In this document: positions 14,813-23,081 of the stretch, piece after piece
How positions within the stretch are numbered: position 1 is the stretch's first letter
How the letters are laid out: each line of letters opens with the position of its first letter
From: Planctomycetota bacterium
GTDB taxonomy: Bacteria; Planctomycetota; SZUA-567; H5-PLA8
Direction of reading: 5' to 3'
DNA length: 35,284 nt
Assembly: GCA_026184295.1 (NCBI GenBank)
Contig: JAHCJK010000002.1
Coordinates: 74,946 to 110,229 of the forward strand
The notes under the pieces: model-generated
Seen by the model: the letters and a program-made list of their open reading frames with translations, nothing else
Databases searched by the model: none
What the model was told of the DNA's origin: nothing
Position numbers and translations under genes: made by a program

Positions 14813-15631
14813 ATGAAGGTGCTGACTCAGGAACAGAAAGATTTCTACAACGAACACGGCTACATCATCCTCGAGAACTTCCTGAACGCGGAACAGCTCG
14901 GCGTGCTCAAGACGGCGCTCGAAACCCTGGTCGAGGAGAAGGCCCGCAGCCTGACCAAGGACCACGAAGGCTTCAACCTCGAGAAGGTGAAGGACGCGAA
15001 CGGCTACGCGACGCCCTTCAGCGGCGAAGCGATCGCCGGCGTGCTGCGCAAGATTCAGGAGATCACCAAGTACAGCCCGGCCTTCCGCGATTTCGCCGAA
15101 AGCGACAAGATGCTGGACCTGGTCGAGGACCTGATCGGGCCGTCGATCTACTACCATTCGAGCAAGATCATGTTCAAGCCCGCGAAGCACGGCGGGATCA
15201 AGCCCTGGCACCAGGACTACGCGTACTGGGCCAGCCTGCGCCCCGAACAGGTCACCTGCTGGCTGGCGCTCGACGACGCCACGCCCGAGAACGGCTGCAT
15301 GCAGTTGATTCCCGGCAGCCACAAGTGGGGCCTGGTGAAACACCTGAAGGAAGAACTGCAGGTGGACCCGAAGAACCTGCCGATGGAGATGGTCAAGGTC
15401 GCGCCGATGAAGGCCGGCTCGATCCTCTGCTTCCACGTGCTCACGTTCCACTACTCGGGCCCGAACGCGTCCGAGAAGGGCCGCCGCGCGTTCATCGTCG
15501 ATTACGACCCCAACAAGCGCCCGGTGAAGGACGGCTTCGCCGGCGACAAGGTCCTGCGCGTCGAAGGCCGCAAACCCACGCCCGAAGAGGTGGAAGAATC
15601 GCTGCGCGTGAAGGAAGCGGTAAACGCGTAA
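14813..15631 (+). CDS. Phytanoyl-CoA dioxygenase (PhyH) family protein
   Basis: A 272-residue Fe(II)/2-oxoglutarate-dependent oxygenase. The metal triad is visible: His133 and Asp135 in PWHQDYAYW and His213 in LTFHYSGPN, with Arg224/Arg225 just after for 2-oxoglutarate. NGCMQLIPGSHKWG is the usual loop of the family. ATG 14813 has AGGAG eight nt upstream. The family hydroxylates diverse substrates, and those next to AraC regulators in planctomycetes and related bacteria are abundant but unassigned. A strong intrinsic terminator follows at 15669-15699, so it is likely a single-gene transcript controlled by the divergent AraC regulator. Confidence 0.9.
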   Translation: MKVLTQEQKDFYNEHGYIILENFLNAEQLGVLKTALETLVEEKARSLTKDHEGFNLEKVKDANGYATPFSGEAIAGVLRKIQEITKYSPAFRDFAESDKMLDLVEDLIGPSIYYHSSKIMFKPAKHGGIKPWHQDYAYWASLRPEQVTCWLALDDATPENGCMQLIPGSHKWGLVKHLKEELQVDPKNLPMEMVKVAPMKAGSILCFHVLTFHYSGPNASEKGRRAFIVDYDPNKRPVKDGFAGDKVLRVEGRKPTPEEVEESLRVKEAVNA

Positions 15632-15668
15632 AGCAGGCTGGAGCGCAGAGGCAGTCCTCAGCCGCAGG

Positions 15669-15699
15669 AAAGGGACAGGCGAAATGCCTGCCCTTTTTC
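15669..15699 (+). terminator. Intrinsic terminator after the PhyH gene
   Basis: AAAGGGACAGGC and GCCTGCCCTTT pair with one A-C mismatch around GAAAT, directly followed by a U-rich tail (TTTTT then CATTTT). It is placed 38 bp after the PhyH stop. Confidence 0.8.
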
Positions 15700-15751
15700 A
15701 TTTTCGATTTTGGATTTTAATTCCTGAATCCTAGTTCCTGTCCCCCGCCGT

Positions 15752-18670
15752 TCACCGCACCCCCCAGGCCTTCGCGTAGTAGTCGTCGGCCCAGGCCAGG
15801 CCGTCGGTCAGGCCCTTTTTGAAGGCCTTCATGTTGGCGACGCGGCCGGCCATCAGGCCGAACCAGAAACCGTCGTAAATCTTGGCCATCTCGCGGGCGG
15901 TGCGGCTGGCGTGCTTGTGCAGGTCGGCCAGGGTCATCTCGGGGTGGTCGATGTTCTGGGCCACGCCGTCCAGCGCCCCGGCGGCGAAGAGGTACCACGA
16001 GGCGATGCGCCCGGAGAAGTACGAGACCGCCGCGTGCTGCGCCCAGTAGGGCCGGTCGGTCGCGCCGTACAGGCCGTCGTCGAGCCGCCCGTAGCAGTCG
16101 CCGGTCTTCGTGTCGATCTCGTACCAGGCTTCCATCGGCCCGTAGGTGCCGCTTACTTCGAAGGTCGGGACCATCACCGTCAGGTCGTCGTTGGCGCGCA
16201 GCGCTTCGGCGATCAGGTCCTTCGAGCGCGGGCTCAGCTTCAGGCCCGGCAGCACCGACGCGGCGCTGGCGGGATCGACGCGCACGAAGGCTTCCTTGGG
16301 CGCGCGCGGTTCGGCTTCCAGCTTCAGGTTGAGCGGGAAGGCGTCAGCCTTGCGGAAGTCGATGAGCGTGCGGATGGACCTGTACCCCGGCGCGGTCACC
16401 TGCACCTGGAACTCCTTGAAGGGTTCCTTGATGACCGGGATCGAGAAGCGCCCGTCGGCCCAGGAGAGCGCCTTCGCGTAGGGGCCCACGATGGTGACGG
16501 TCGCGTCCGCGATGCCGCGGCCGGTGGCCGCGTCGGTCACGCGCCCGGGGATGGCCGACTGCACGCGCGAGAAGTTCGCGACCATGGGGAATTCCGGATC
16601 GTCGAGCAGTGTGAGGGCGTTGATCGGCGCGCCGGACGGATCGAGGATCAGGCCCAGCTTGCGAATCTCCGCTTCGCTCATGCCCGGCTTGATCGTCCGG
16701 TCGTAGTGGCCGTACAGGTACACGACGCCGATCTTGCGCGGCGTGTTGTTGATCACGATCTCGCGCTCCTGGCGTTTGCTCGCGAAGAGGCGGACGGGTT
16801 CGGACTCCTTGCCGTCGTTGTAGACGTAGCGCAGCACCGTCGAGCCCTTTTCCTTGATCTCGCGGAAGGCGTCGCGGCTGAGCATGTCGATGGTCGTCCC
16901 CTTGCGGTTCATGTACCAGTAGGTGAACGCGCGGGCGTGGTCCATATCCTCGGCGGAGGTCTTGCGCGTGGCGCGGCGCGGATACGCGAGCCACTCGTTC
17001 TTGATGTCGTCGTAGTAATCGACGCTCTCGACGACGCGGTCCGGGCGCACCGAAAGATTCTGGATCTCGAAATTCAGCCGATCGCCGCTGAAGGAGAAGA
17101 TGCGCGCGTTCTCGTACCAGCGTTCGCCGGGCACTTCGGTGTACTCGTAGACCGGTTCGTACTGCATCGGCAGGCGCGCGGAGAGCGCCAGGGCGACCTC
17201 GGTCTCCCGTGCGGCCGTCTCGATCTCGCCTTCGCCGAAGGACGGGCGCGCCAGGATCCAGCCGTTGCCTTCCAGGCCGTCCAGGCCCTGGCGCACGGCC
17301 GCGGAGGCCTCGGCGCGCAGCCCCTGGGCCTCGCGCGTAAACGTGACGGAAAAGTCCGGCCGGCCTTCCGGCGCCAGGCGCAGCGTCGCGCCCTCGCGCG
17401 CTTCCTTGAAAAGCCGCGCGAGCGAGCGCTGGAGGAGGCTCTGGCGTTCGGCCAGCGTGGCGTTGCGGCGCTGCATGGCCTGGGCGAGCAGGTCCATAGA
17501 GGAGACCGCGTTCGCGCCGGTGAACTGCGCGAGCACCGCGGATTCCAGGGAGGCGTCGAAGAGCGAACGCGCCGAGCCGAAGGCCACGCGGATCTCGTCG
17601 GAGCCGTTCGCGCGCAGGTCGTTCTTGCGCAAGTCGATGCTCACCGAGCGCGTGCGCTTGCCGTCGCGCTGGTGGTATTCGGCGGCGACGACGGTCAGGC
17701 GCGGCGCGGAAAACCAGGCCTCGGCCTGGAGGCGTTCCTTCAGTTCGCGCGCGTGGGCGTCGGAGCGCGAGAGGAAGGCGTAGGCGATCGTGTGGGCCAG
17801 GCCGGCGTCGCCGGGCATCTCTTCGCGCGCGCGTTCCTGCTCGCGTTCGAAGACCGATTCCGGAATCCAGCCCGCGCTGAGAGTGAAGGTGTAGCGGTTG
17901 TCGGGATGGAAGAAGGAAGGGAAATCGCGGTAGTGCGCGTCGAAGAGTTCGCGGACGCGTTCGGTCACTTCGCCGTCCGGCGCGCGGAAGCGGAAGACGA
18001 CTTCCTGGCGCTGGGCCGTGCGGGCGTCGGCCGCGGATTCCAGCAGCACGCCCGCGCCCCGCAGCGTGGCGAAGACGCGCGTGCCTTCGGCGCGGTAGAC
18101 GAGCGCCAGGTCCTGCCCGACGGCCTCGGCCGCGTCGAACGCGAAGGCTTCTTCGACGGCCGGGCCGCTGGCGGGGACGGTGCGCAGCAGGCCTTCGACG
18201 CGGTGGGCTTCGGCGGCGAGGTTCGCCGCGGGCACCTCGCCGGGGTCGGCCTCGAGGGCCGGGCCGGCGTAGCGGTAGTCGCCTTCCGAGCCGGTCTCCA
18301 CGCCCCAGGTCCGGCCGCGCACGAGCCGCGCCGGGACGCCGCTGCGTTCGAGCAGGGCTTGAAGCAGCAGCGCGCGGTCGAGGTCGTTGCCCGCGCCGGA
18401 CCAGAGCGTTCCCAGCGCGCCGCGAAGCATGCCCGGGTAAGCCTCGGCGGCGACTTCCTTGCGGACGTACGCCTGGATGCGCGCGGGGTCGAAGCCGAGT
18501 TCGCGGGCCTTGGCGGTCAGGTAGTCTTCGCGGCGATAGTGTTCCTGCGCGAGCTGGTAGCCGCCCAGCGCAAGGGTGCCCGCGCAGATCATGAAGCAGC
18601 CCACGATCAGGCAGAGCAGGCGGGTGCGGGACCGTTCGCGGCGCTGGGATTCGGTCAGGTTCGTCTTCAC
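15752..18670 (-). CDS. Large exported protein: degenerate transglutaminase-like segment plus carboxypeptidase-regulatory-like domain
   Basis: About 972 residues from GTG 18670, chosen because AAAGGAGG lies seven nt upstream (18678-18685). An N-terminal transmembrane segment (LLCLIVGCFMICAGTLALGG) exports or anchors it. Residues near 75-105 (GTLWSGAGNDLDRALLLQALL, then RSGVPARLVRG) look like the transglutaminase core region, but the nucleophilic Cys position is not Cys. The middle is long and unassigned (ERWYENARIFSFSGDRLNFEI region). Near residue 700, GRVTDAATGRGIADATVTIVG to APGYRSIRTLI is a carboxypeptidase-regulatory-like (CarboxypepD_reg) beta domain. The C-terminal 200 residues, rich in Trp/Tyr (SYFSGRIASWYLF), match nothing I recognise. 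Function is unknown; probably an envelope scaffold or substrate-binding protein. Confidence 0.8.
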   Translation of the reverse strand: MKTNLTESQRRERSRTRLLCLIVGCFMICAGTLALGGYQLAQEHYRREDYLTAKARELGFDPARIQAYVRKEVAAEAYPGMLRGALGTLWSGAGNDLDRALLLQALLERSGVPARLVRGRTWGVETGSEGDYRYAGPALEADPGEVPAANLAAEAHRVEGLLRTVPASGPAVEEAFAFDAAEAVGQDLALVYRAEGTRVFATLRGAGVLLESAADARTAQRQEVVFRFRAPDGEVTERVRELFDAHYRDFPSFFHPDNRYTFTLSAGWIPESVFEREQERAREEMPGDAGLAHTIAYAFLSRSDAHARELKERLQAEAWFSAPRLTVVAAEYHQRDGKRTRSVSIDLRKNDLRANGSDEIRVAFGSARSLFDASLESAVLAQFTGANAVSSMDLLAQAMQRRNATLAERQSLLQRSLARLFKEAREGATLRLAPEGRPDFSVTFTREAQGLRAEASAAVRQGLDGLEGNGWILARPSFGEGEIETAARETEVALALSARLPMQYEPVYEYTEVPGERWYENARIFSFSGDRLNFEIQNLSVRPDRVVESVDYYDDIKNEWLAYPRRATRKTSAEDMDHARAFTYWYMNRKGTTIDMLSRDAFREIKEKGSTVLRYVYNDGKESEPVRLFASKRQEREIVINNTPRKIGVVYLYGHYDRTIKPGMSEAEIRKLGLILDPSGAPINALTLLDDPEFPMVANFSRVQSAIPGRVTDAATGRGIADATVTIVGPYAKALSWADGRFSIPVIKEPFKEFQVQVTAPGYRSIRTLIDFRKADAFPLNLKLEAEPRAPKEAFVRVDPASAASVLPGLKLSPRSKDLIAEALRANDDLTVMVPTFEVSGTYGPMEAWYEIDTKTGDCYGRLDDGLYGATDRPYWAQHAAVSYFSGRIASWYLFAAGALDGVAQNIDHPEMTLADLHKHASRTAREMAKIYDGFWFGLMAGRVANMKAFKKGLTDGLAWADDYYAKAWGVR

Positions 18671-18864
18671 GGTCAGGCCTCCTTTATATGCATCACATGA
18701 AAGAGGAAGGCAGACCCCGTGCCAGCGGCGGGCGGCTTGACGATAATGATACAATTCGTTCGATTCGAATAGGTTATGTGACGAAAGCCGCCGCTGGGCC
18801 GGCGGCCGGCAAGCGTTCGCTCAGCGAGCGGCCCGGGGCGGTTGTTGGTTGAGACAACAACGGT

Positions 18865-19875
18865 TCAGTACGACCGGCCGCGTTCGACCTCGTTGCACAG
18901 GGGCTCGCCCTTCTCGTACCGCGCCAGGTTGTCGAGGAAGACCTCGAGCACGCGCTCGTCGTAGTCCGGGCGGTTGCCCCCGATGTGCGGGGTCATCACG
19001 ACGTTCGGCAGCGCGTAGAACGGGCAGTCTTCGCCGGGCGGTTCGGGGTCGAGGACGTCCAGCCCCGCGCCGGCCAGGCGGCCCTCGCGCAGCGCCGCGG
19101 CCAGCGCGGCCTCGTTCACCGAGTTCCCGCGCCCGACGTTGACCAGCAGCGCGTGGCGCGGAAGCAGCGCCAGGCGCGCGGCGTTCATCAGTCCGTCGGT
19201 CTCGGGCGAGGACGGCAGCACCATCACCAGCACGTCGAAGCGCGGCAGGAGTTCGTCCAGCGCGCCGATGGCGTGGGTCTCGTCGGTCTCGGCCACCGGC
19301 CGCCCGCGGTAGCTGACGCCGACCGTGCGCATGCCGATCGCGCGCGCGATGGCGGCGATGCGCCGGCCGATCGCGCCCAGGCCCAGAATGCCCATGGTCT
19401 GCCCGCATAGGACCCGCGGAGCGCGGGCCTTCTTGCGCGCTTCCCAGATGCCGTGGTCGTACGGGCGCGGGCCGGGCTCGGCGGAAGCGTCGCTCGTGCC
19501 GCCCTGGCCTTCGTAGCGCGCGTACATCCCGACCTGCCGCGTAAGCGCCAGGAGCAGCGCGAAGGCGTGTTCGACGCAACTGTCGTGCGCGCCCGCGGCG
19601 GTGGTGAGCCTAAAGGCGCCGCGGTGGAACGCGTCCGACCGCGCGATCTTTTCGGCCCCGGCGGAGGTCGATTGCACCCACGCGACGTTCGTGGCCCCCG
19701 CGATCAAATCCAGCTTGGGCGGGCCGACGACGATCTCGGCGTCGGTGTGCGGCGCTTCCATGCGGCCCTTCGGGGCCACGGCCCATTCGAAGGACGGAAA
19801 GCGCGCGCGCCAGGCGGCGAGGGTCTTTTCGTCCACGGGCAGGCAGAGCAGGATTTTCTTGCGCGGACCGTTCAT
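18865..19875 (-). CDS. D-isomer-specific 2-hydroxyacid dehydrogenase
   Basis: A 336-residue NAD(P)-dependent enzyme reducing 2-oxoacids to D-2-hydroxyacids (or the reverse). The Rossmann motif is GILGLGAIGRRIAAIARAIGM. Catalytic residues fall in NVGRGNSVNE (Arg), DVLDPEPPGE (Glu) and TPHIGGNRPDY (His). The GRRIAAI form with YRGRP after beta-2 is closest to glyoxylate/hydroxypyruvate-reductase-like members, but substrate is not determined. ATG 19875 fits the family length. It diverges from the proline-rich secreted protein gene 147 bp away. Downstream, a GTTGTTG/CAACAAC hairpin lies just after the stop but lacks a T-tract. Confidence 0.9.
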   Translation of the reverse strand: MNGPRKKILLCLPVDEKTLAAWRARFPSFEWAVAPKGRMEAPHTDAEIVVGPPKLDLIAGATNVAWVQSTSAGAEKIARSDAFHRGAFRLTTAAGAHDSCVEHAFALLLALTRQVGMYARYEGQGGTSDASAEPGPRPYDHGIWEARKKARAPRVLCGQTMGILGLGAIGRRIAAIARAIGMRTVGVSYRGRPVAETDETHAIGALDELLPRFDVLVMVLPSSPETDGLMNAARLALLPRHALLVNVGRGNSVNEAALAAALREGRLAGAGLDVLDPEPPGEDCPFYALPNVVMTPHIGGNRPDYDERVLEVFLDNLARYEKGEPLCNEVERGRSY

Positions 19876-20022
19876 GGTTGCATTTCCGGGGCCAAGGGCC
19901 GAGCATCGTGGCTGCGGGGCAGGCGTCAAGTTCCACTCGCGCCGGGAGTTGGCGAGTGCCGGAAAACCCGAAACCGCGCCCGCCCGGCGGCGTCCAAAGC
20001 GTATCGCAAGGCAGGGGGCGGC

Positions 20023-20814
20023 ATGCCGGTGTCCAGGTCCATGGGAATCGTCGCGCTCGGCCTGGCCGCGTTTCTGCTGGCCGTGGGTGTCGGCTTTGCG
20101 TTCGCGCCCGCGGCGGGCTCGCCCGCGCAGACTTCGTCCGCGCCGCAGGTGACCGTCGTTCCGGACCGACCCGAAAAGGCCACGCCTCTGCCGGCCCCCG
20201 TGCCGCGCGAAAGCACGCCCGCGCCAGCCAAGCCCAAGCCCATCGAAACGCCCAGGCCCGAACCCCAGCCCAAGCCGCCGGCCGACCCGCGGACCGCCGC
20301 CGGCGAAGTGCTCGGCGGACTGCAGATCGTCGTCCACGTGGACCGCGTGGAAGTGGAACCCGGCGCGAACCTGAACGTCGCGTGGGAGATCGTCAACCAT
20401 CTCGACACGCCCGTGCAGTACCTCGACGTAAAACCCGCGATCGCGATCTCCAAGGACGGCTGGCGCGGCACGTACGTCGCCGCGGGCCGGAACCGCCCCG
20501 CCACGCCCGACGACGTGAAGCAGATCGGAGCGAACGGGACGATGTCCTACGAACGCAGCATCGAATGGCCGCGCCGCGTGCCGAACCAGCCCGACGACTG
20601 GCCCGACTACAGCCGCCCCGGCACGTACAAGCTCACCGTCGGCTTCCAAGGCGATCCCTCGATCCCCGCCGCCGCCGACCAACTGCAAAAGGAGAAGGGC
20701 GCGGCCGTCTACCGCCACCCGCTGGTCAGCGGCACGGTGACGATCGTGGTGAAAGGCGAGGCCCCGCAGCCCCCGCCGTCCAAGACCGCCGACCCCGTCA
20801 ACGAAGAGTTTTGA
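20023..20814 (+). CDS. Secreted or anchored protein with Pro-rich linker and Ig-like domain, function unknown
   Basis: About 263 residues. A signal or anchor segment (MGIVALGLAAFLLAVGVGFAFA) is followed by a long Pro/Ala/Lys linker (residues about 45-90), then a compact beta-rich domain (VVHVDRVEVEPGANLNVAWEIVN, GTYKLTVGFQGDP, SGTVTIVVKG) resembling an immunoglobulin-like or BsuPI-type intracellular-inhibitor fold. The tail is Pro-rich. ATG 20023 has GGGGG five to eight nt upstream; ATG 20041 is an alternative. It is followed by an intrinsic terminator at 20834-20867. I do not recognise a family. Confidence 0.7.
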   Translation: MPVSRSMGIVALGLAAFLLAVGVGFAFAPAAGSPAQTSSAPQVTVVPDRPEKATPLPAPVPRESTPAPAKPKPIETPRPEPQPKPPADPRTAAGEVLGGLQIVVHVDRVEVEPGANLNVAWEIVNHLDTPVQYLDVKPAIAISKDGWRGTYVAAGRNRPATPDDVKQIGANGTMSYERSIEWPRRVPNQPDDWPDYSRPGTYKLTVGFQGDPSIPAAADQLQKEKGAAVYRHPLVSGTVTIVVKGEAPQPPPSKTADPVNEEF

Positions 20815-20833
20815 GCCGGGCGCAAGCGCTTTC

Positions 20834-20867
20834 ACGCTGAAGCCTTACGGGCTTCGCGCGTATTTTT
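20834..20867 (+). terminator. Intrinsic terminator
   Basis: ACGCTGAAGCC and GGCTTCGCGCGT pair around TTACG (GAAGCC/GGCTTC core, a T-G wobble and ACGC/GCGT with one bulged base), followed by ATTTTT. It closes the secreted-protein gene and insulates the sigma-factor gene. Confidence 0.7.
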
Positions 20868-20927
20868 CCATTTTGATGCAGAGCGGGGCCTCCGCGTGCC
20901 ATGTACCTGTGGATGGAGGCCGTTAGG

Positions 20928-22973
20928 ATGACCGCCGTGCAGCATTTCCCGGAACGCACCCAGCCCGCCCACAGCGACGCGGCCCTGCTCGAACGCTTTG
21001 CGACCCAAGGCGACGGCGAGGCCTTTCGCGCGCTCGTGGACCGGCACGCGGGCATGGTCTTCGCGGCCTGCCTGCGTGTCCTGGGCGACCGCCACGGCGC
21101 CGAAGACGCCGCGCAGGCGGTCTTCCTGCTCCTGGCGCGCAAGGCGCGCGGCCTGGGGCCGGGCGTGGTGCTGGCCGGGTGGCTGTACAAGACGGCCGTC
21201 TTCGCCGCCCGCGAAGCCAAGCGCGGACGCGCGATCCGGGCCCGCCACGAACGGGAGGCCGTCGTCATGCGTGACCCCGCGAGCGATGCCGCGACCGAAG
21301 CCGCCGAGTCGGCCGCCTGGGAGGCCCTGCGCGGCGAACTGGACCGCGCGCTTTCGGCGCTGCCCGCCGCTCAGCGCGACGCGATCGTGCTGCGCTTTCT
21401 CGAAGGCCGCAGCCTCGAAGACGCCGCGCGCGAACTGAACGTGCCCGCCGGAACGCTCTCCGCCCGGGTCTCGCGGGGGCTCGACCGCCTGCGCGAAGCC
21501 CTGGCGCGGCGCGGCGTCACGCATTCGGCCGGCGCGCTCGGCGTGTTGCTCGCCGGACGCGCCTTCGAGGAGGCTCCGGAGCATCTCGCGGCTTCCATCC
21601 ACGCGGCCTGCCTTGGAACGGCAGGCGCATCGGCAGGCTCGATGGTACTCGTGGAGGCGATGATGCGAACGATGCTCTGGTTCAAGATCAAAGTAGTGGC
21701 GGCGGCGGCGTGCGTGGCGCTTGCCCTGGGGATCGGCGTGCCGCTGGCCGTCTCGGGCGCGGGCGCGGAAGAACGGCCCGTGCCGCCGGCGACCCCCGCG
21801 GCTTCTGCGGCGCCCGCCGCCGGCCCCGCAGCCAAACCCGGCGCGGCCACGTTTGTCTGGGCGCGCCTCGTGGACACTTCCACCAAGGCGGAAGCCGCCA
21901 AGGAACGTTCGGACGCGTGGATCGAACAGATGCTGAAGGCGAAGAACATTCCGGCCGTGACCGGCCAGGGCCCGTGGGTCAAGCTCGAGGAAAAGCCGGC
22001 GAACATCTACCTGAGCCTGGTCCAGGAAGCACGCGGCGGTCGTTCGATCCTGGTCTCCAGCCGGCAGGCCGCGGCCAACGGAACGTTTTCGGTGCAGGTG
22101 AATGGGACGAAGATCGAGGTTCCCGGCGAAGCCGTCACGCTCGACGAACGGCGCCCGCGCACGATCTTCGCGCTGACCAAGTACCCGGTGGAGAACCTGC
22201 AACTGGCGCTGGCGCTCGGTGACGAGCACGGCCCGTTTGCCGGAGGCGAAGCAGCGCCCGCGGCCGGCGGGGCACCGACTGCGCGCGAGGCCGACTGGGA
22301 CGCGCGCGTCGCGGGCATCGGCAAGACCTTCGGCAAACGCGTGTACGAGATGCGCGCGCGCGGCAAGGCCGTGGGGCGCTGGACGATGACTTCGGCGCTG
22401 GCCAAGGACCAGGGCAAGGAGGTGATCGTCTTCGCCGACACGATGACCCTGGACGCCGGGCGCGACAAGGTCAGCGTGCAGTTCGAGACGCGCTGCGTGC
22501 CCGGGCGGCTCTTCGAGCCCCTGCGCCACATCGTCACCATGGACAGCGGGCAGGCGGCCGACGACGAGGAGGTCTCGCCGCAGGATCTGACCATCGGCGC
22601 GGACAAGATCGCCGGCGAGTTTCGCGGCCGGAAGATCGAGGTCGCGCGCGACGGCAAGACGCCGCTGGTCGTGGTCACGACGGCGCTCTACCGCGTGCTC
22701 GAAGCGCTGCCGCACGAGGCCGGGTGCGAGGTCGCCTTCGACGCGCTGGAAGGCGGCACGCAGGTGAAGCCGGGCGGAAAGGTCCGCTGCGTGGGCGAAG
22801 AGAACCTGACCGTGAACGGCAAGGACGTGAAGGTCTGGAAGTACGAGTACACGAACCCGCGCGCGCGGCCGACCGCGTACTGGACCGACGAACGGCACCG
22901 CCTAGTCCGCATGCAGCTTGACCACTTCGAGATGTTCCTGACGGAGGACGCGGGGCGCAACGAGGAGTTCTGA
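20928..22973 (+). CDS. ECF sigma factor fused to a transmembrane helix and extracytoplasmic domain
   Basis: About 681 residues. Residues about 20-75 are sigma-70 region 2 (ALLERFATQGDGEAFRALVDRHAG, then GAEDAAQAVFLLLARKA). About 135-195 is region 4 (LDRALSALPAAQRDAIVLRF to LNVPAGTLSARVSRGLDRLREAL). An Ala/Gly linker leads to one transmembrane segment (WFKIKVVAAAACVALALGIG, about 245-265) and a Pro/Ala spacer. About 390 residues of beta-rich extracytoplasmic protein end in KVWKYEYTNPRARPTAYWTD. This one-polypeptide sensor and sigma layout is typical of planctomycete ECF groups. ATG 20928 is preferred: GGAGG lies at 20915-20919, whereas the earlier ATGs at 20901 and 20913 lack one. No anti-sigma gene is adjacent, so the C-terminal domain is the likely regulator. 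A strong terminator follows. Confidence 0.88.
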   Translation: MTAVQHFPERTQPAHSDAALLERFATQGDGEAFRALVDRHAGMVFAACLRVLGDRHGAEDAAQAVFLLLARKARGLGPGVVLAGWLYKTAVFAAREAKRGRAIRARHEREAVVMRDPASDAATEAAESAAWEALRGELDRALSALPAAQRDAIVLRFLEGRSLEDAARELNVPAGTLSARVSRGLDRLREALARRGVTHSAGALGVLLAGRAFEEAPEHLAASIHAACLGTAGASAGSMVLVEAMMRTMLWFKIKVVAAAACVALALGIGVPLAVSGAGAEERPVPPATPAASAAPAAGPAAKPGAATFVWARLVDTSTKAEAAKERSDAWIEQMLKAKNIPAVTGQGPWVKLEEKPANIYLSLVQEARGGRSILVSSRQAAANGTFSVQVNGTKIEVPGEAVTLDERRPRTIFALTKYPVENLQLALALGDEHGPFAGGEAAPAAGGAPTAREADWDARVAGIGKTFGKRVYEMRARGKAVGRWTMTSALAKDQGKEVIVFADTMTLDAGRDKVSVQFETRCVPGRLFEPLRHIVTMDSGQAADDEEVSPQDLTIGADKIAGEFRGRKIEVARDGKTPLVVVTTALYRVLEALPHEAGCEVAFDALEGGTQVKPGGKVRCVGEENLTVNGKDVKVWKYEYTNPRARPTAYWTDERHRLVRMQLDHFEMFLTEDAGRNEEF

Positions 22974-22994
22974 GCGGAAAAGCTTTGCGCGCGA

Positions 22995-23027
22995 AGAGGC
23001 CCGGCGTCCGCCGGGCCTTTTCTTTTT
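22995..23027 (+). terminator. Strong intrinsic terminator
   Basis: GGCCCGGC (22998-23005) and GCCGGGCC (23010-23017) form a perfect 8-bp GC stem with a GTCC loop, followed by TTTTCTTTTT. It separates the sigma-factor gene from serC. Confidence 0.9.
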
Positions 23028-23081
23028 GCGCGCGAGCCCTACGATGCGAGGCGGGCCTTGGAAAGAGGAGCGCACGCAGCG

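Noticed and set aside
14681..15451. N-terminal extension of the AraC gene on the minus strand
   Set aside because: It lies antisense to the PhyH gene, which has an intact metal-binding triad; the extension has no domain.
15911..18700. A 929-codon plus-strand frame opposite the large exported protein
   Set aside because: It is a mirror of a gene with signal segment, domain and Shine-Dalgarno on the other strand; its own translation is Arg/Gly/Val-rich without domains.
18841..18862. GTTGTTG/CAACAAC hairpin as terminator of the hydroxyacid dehydrogenase gene
   Set aside because: A hairpin is present but no T-tract follows on the coding strand, so it is not called as a terminator.
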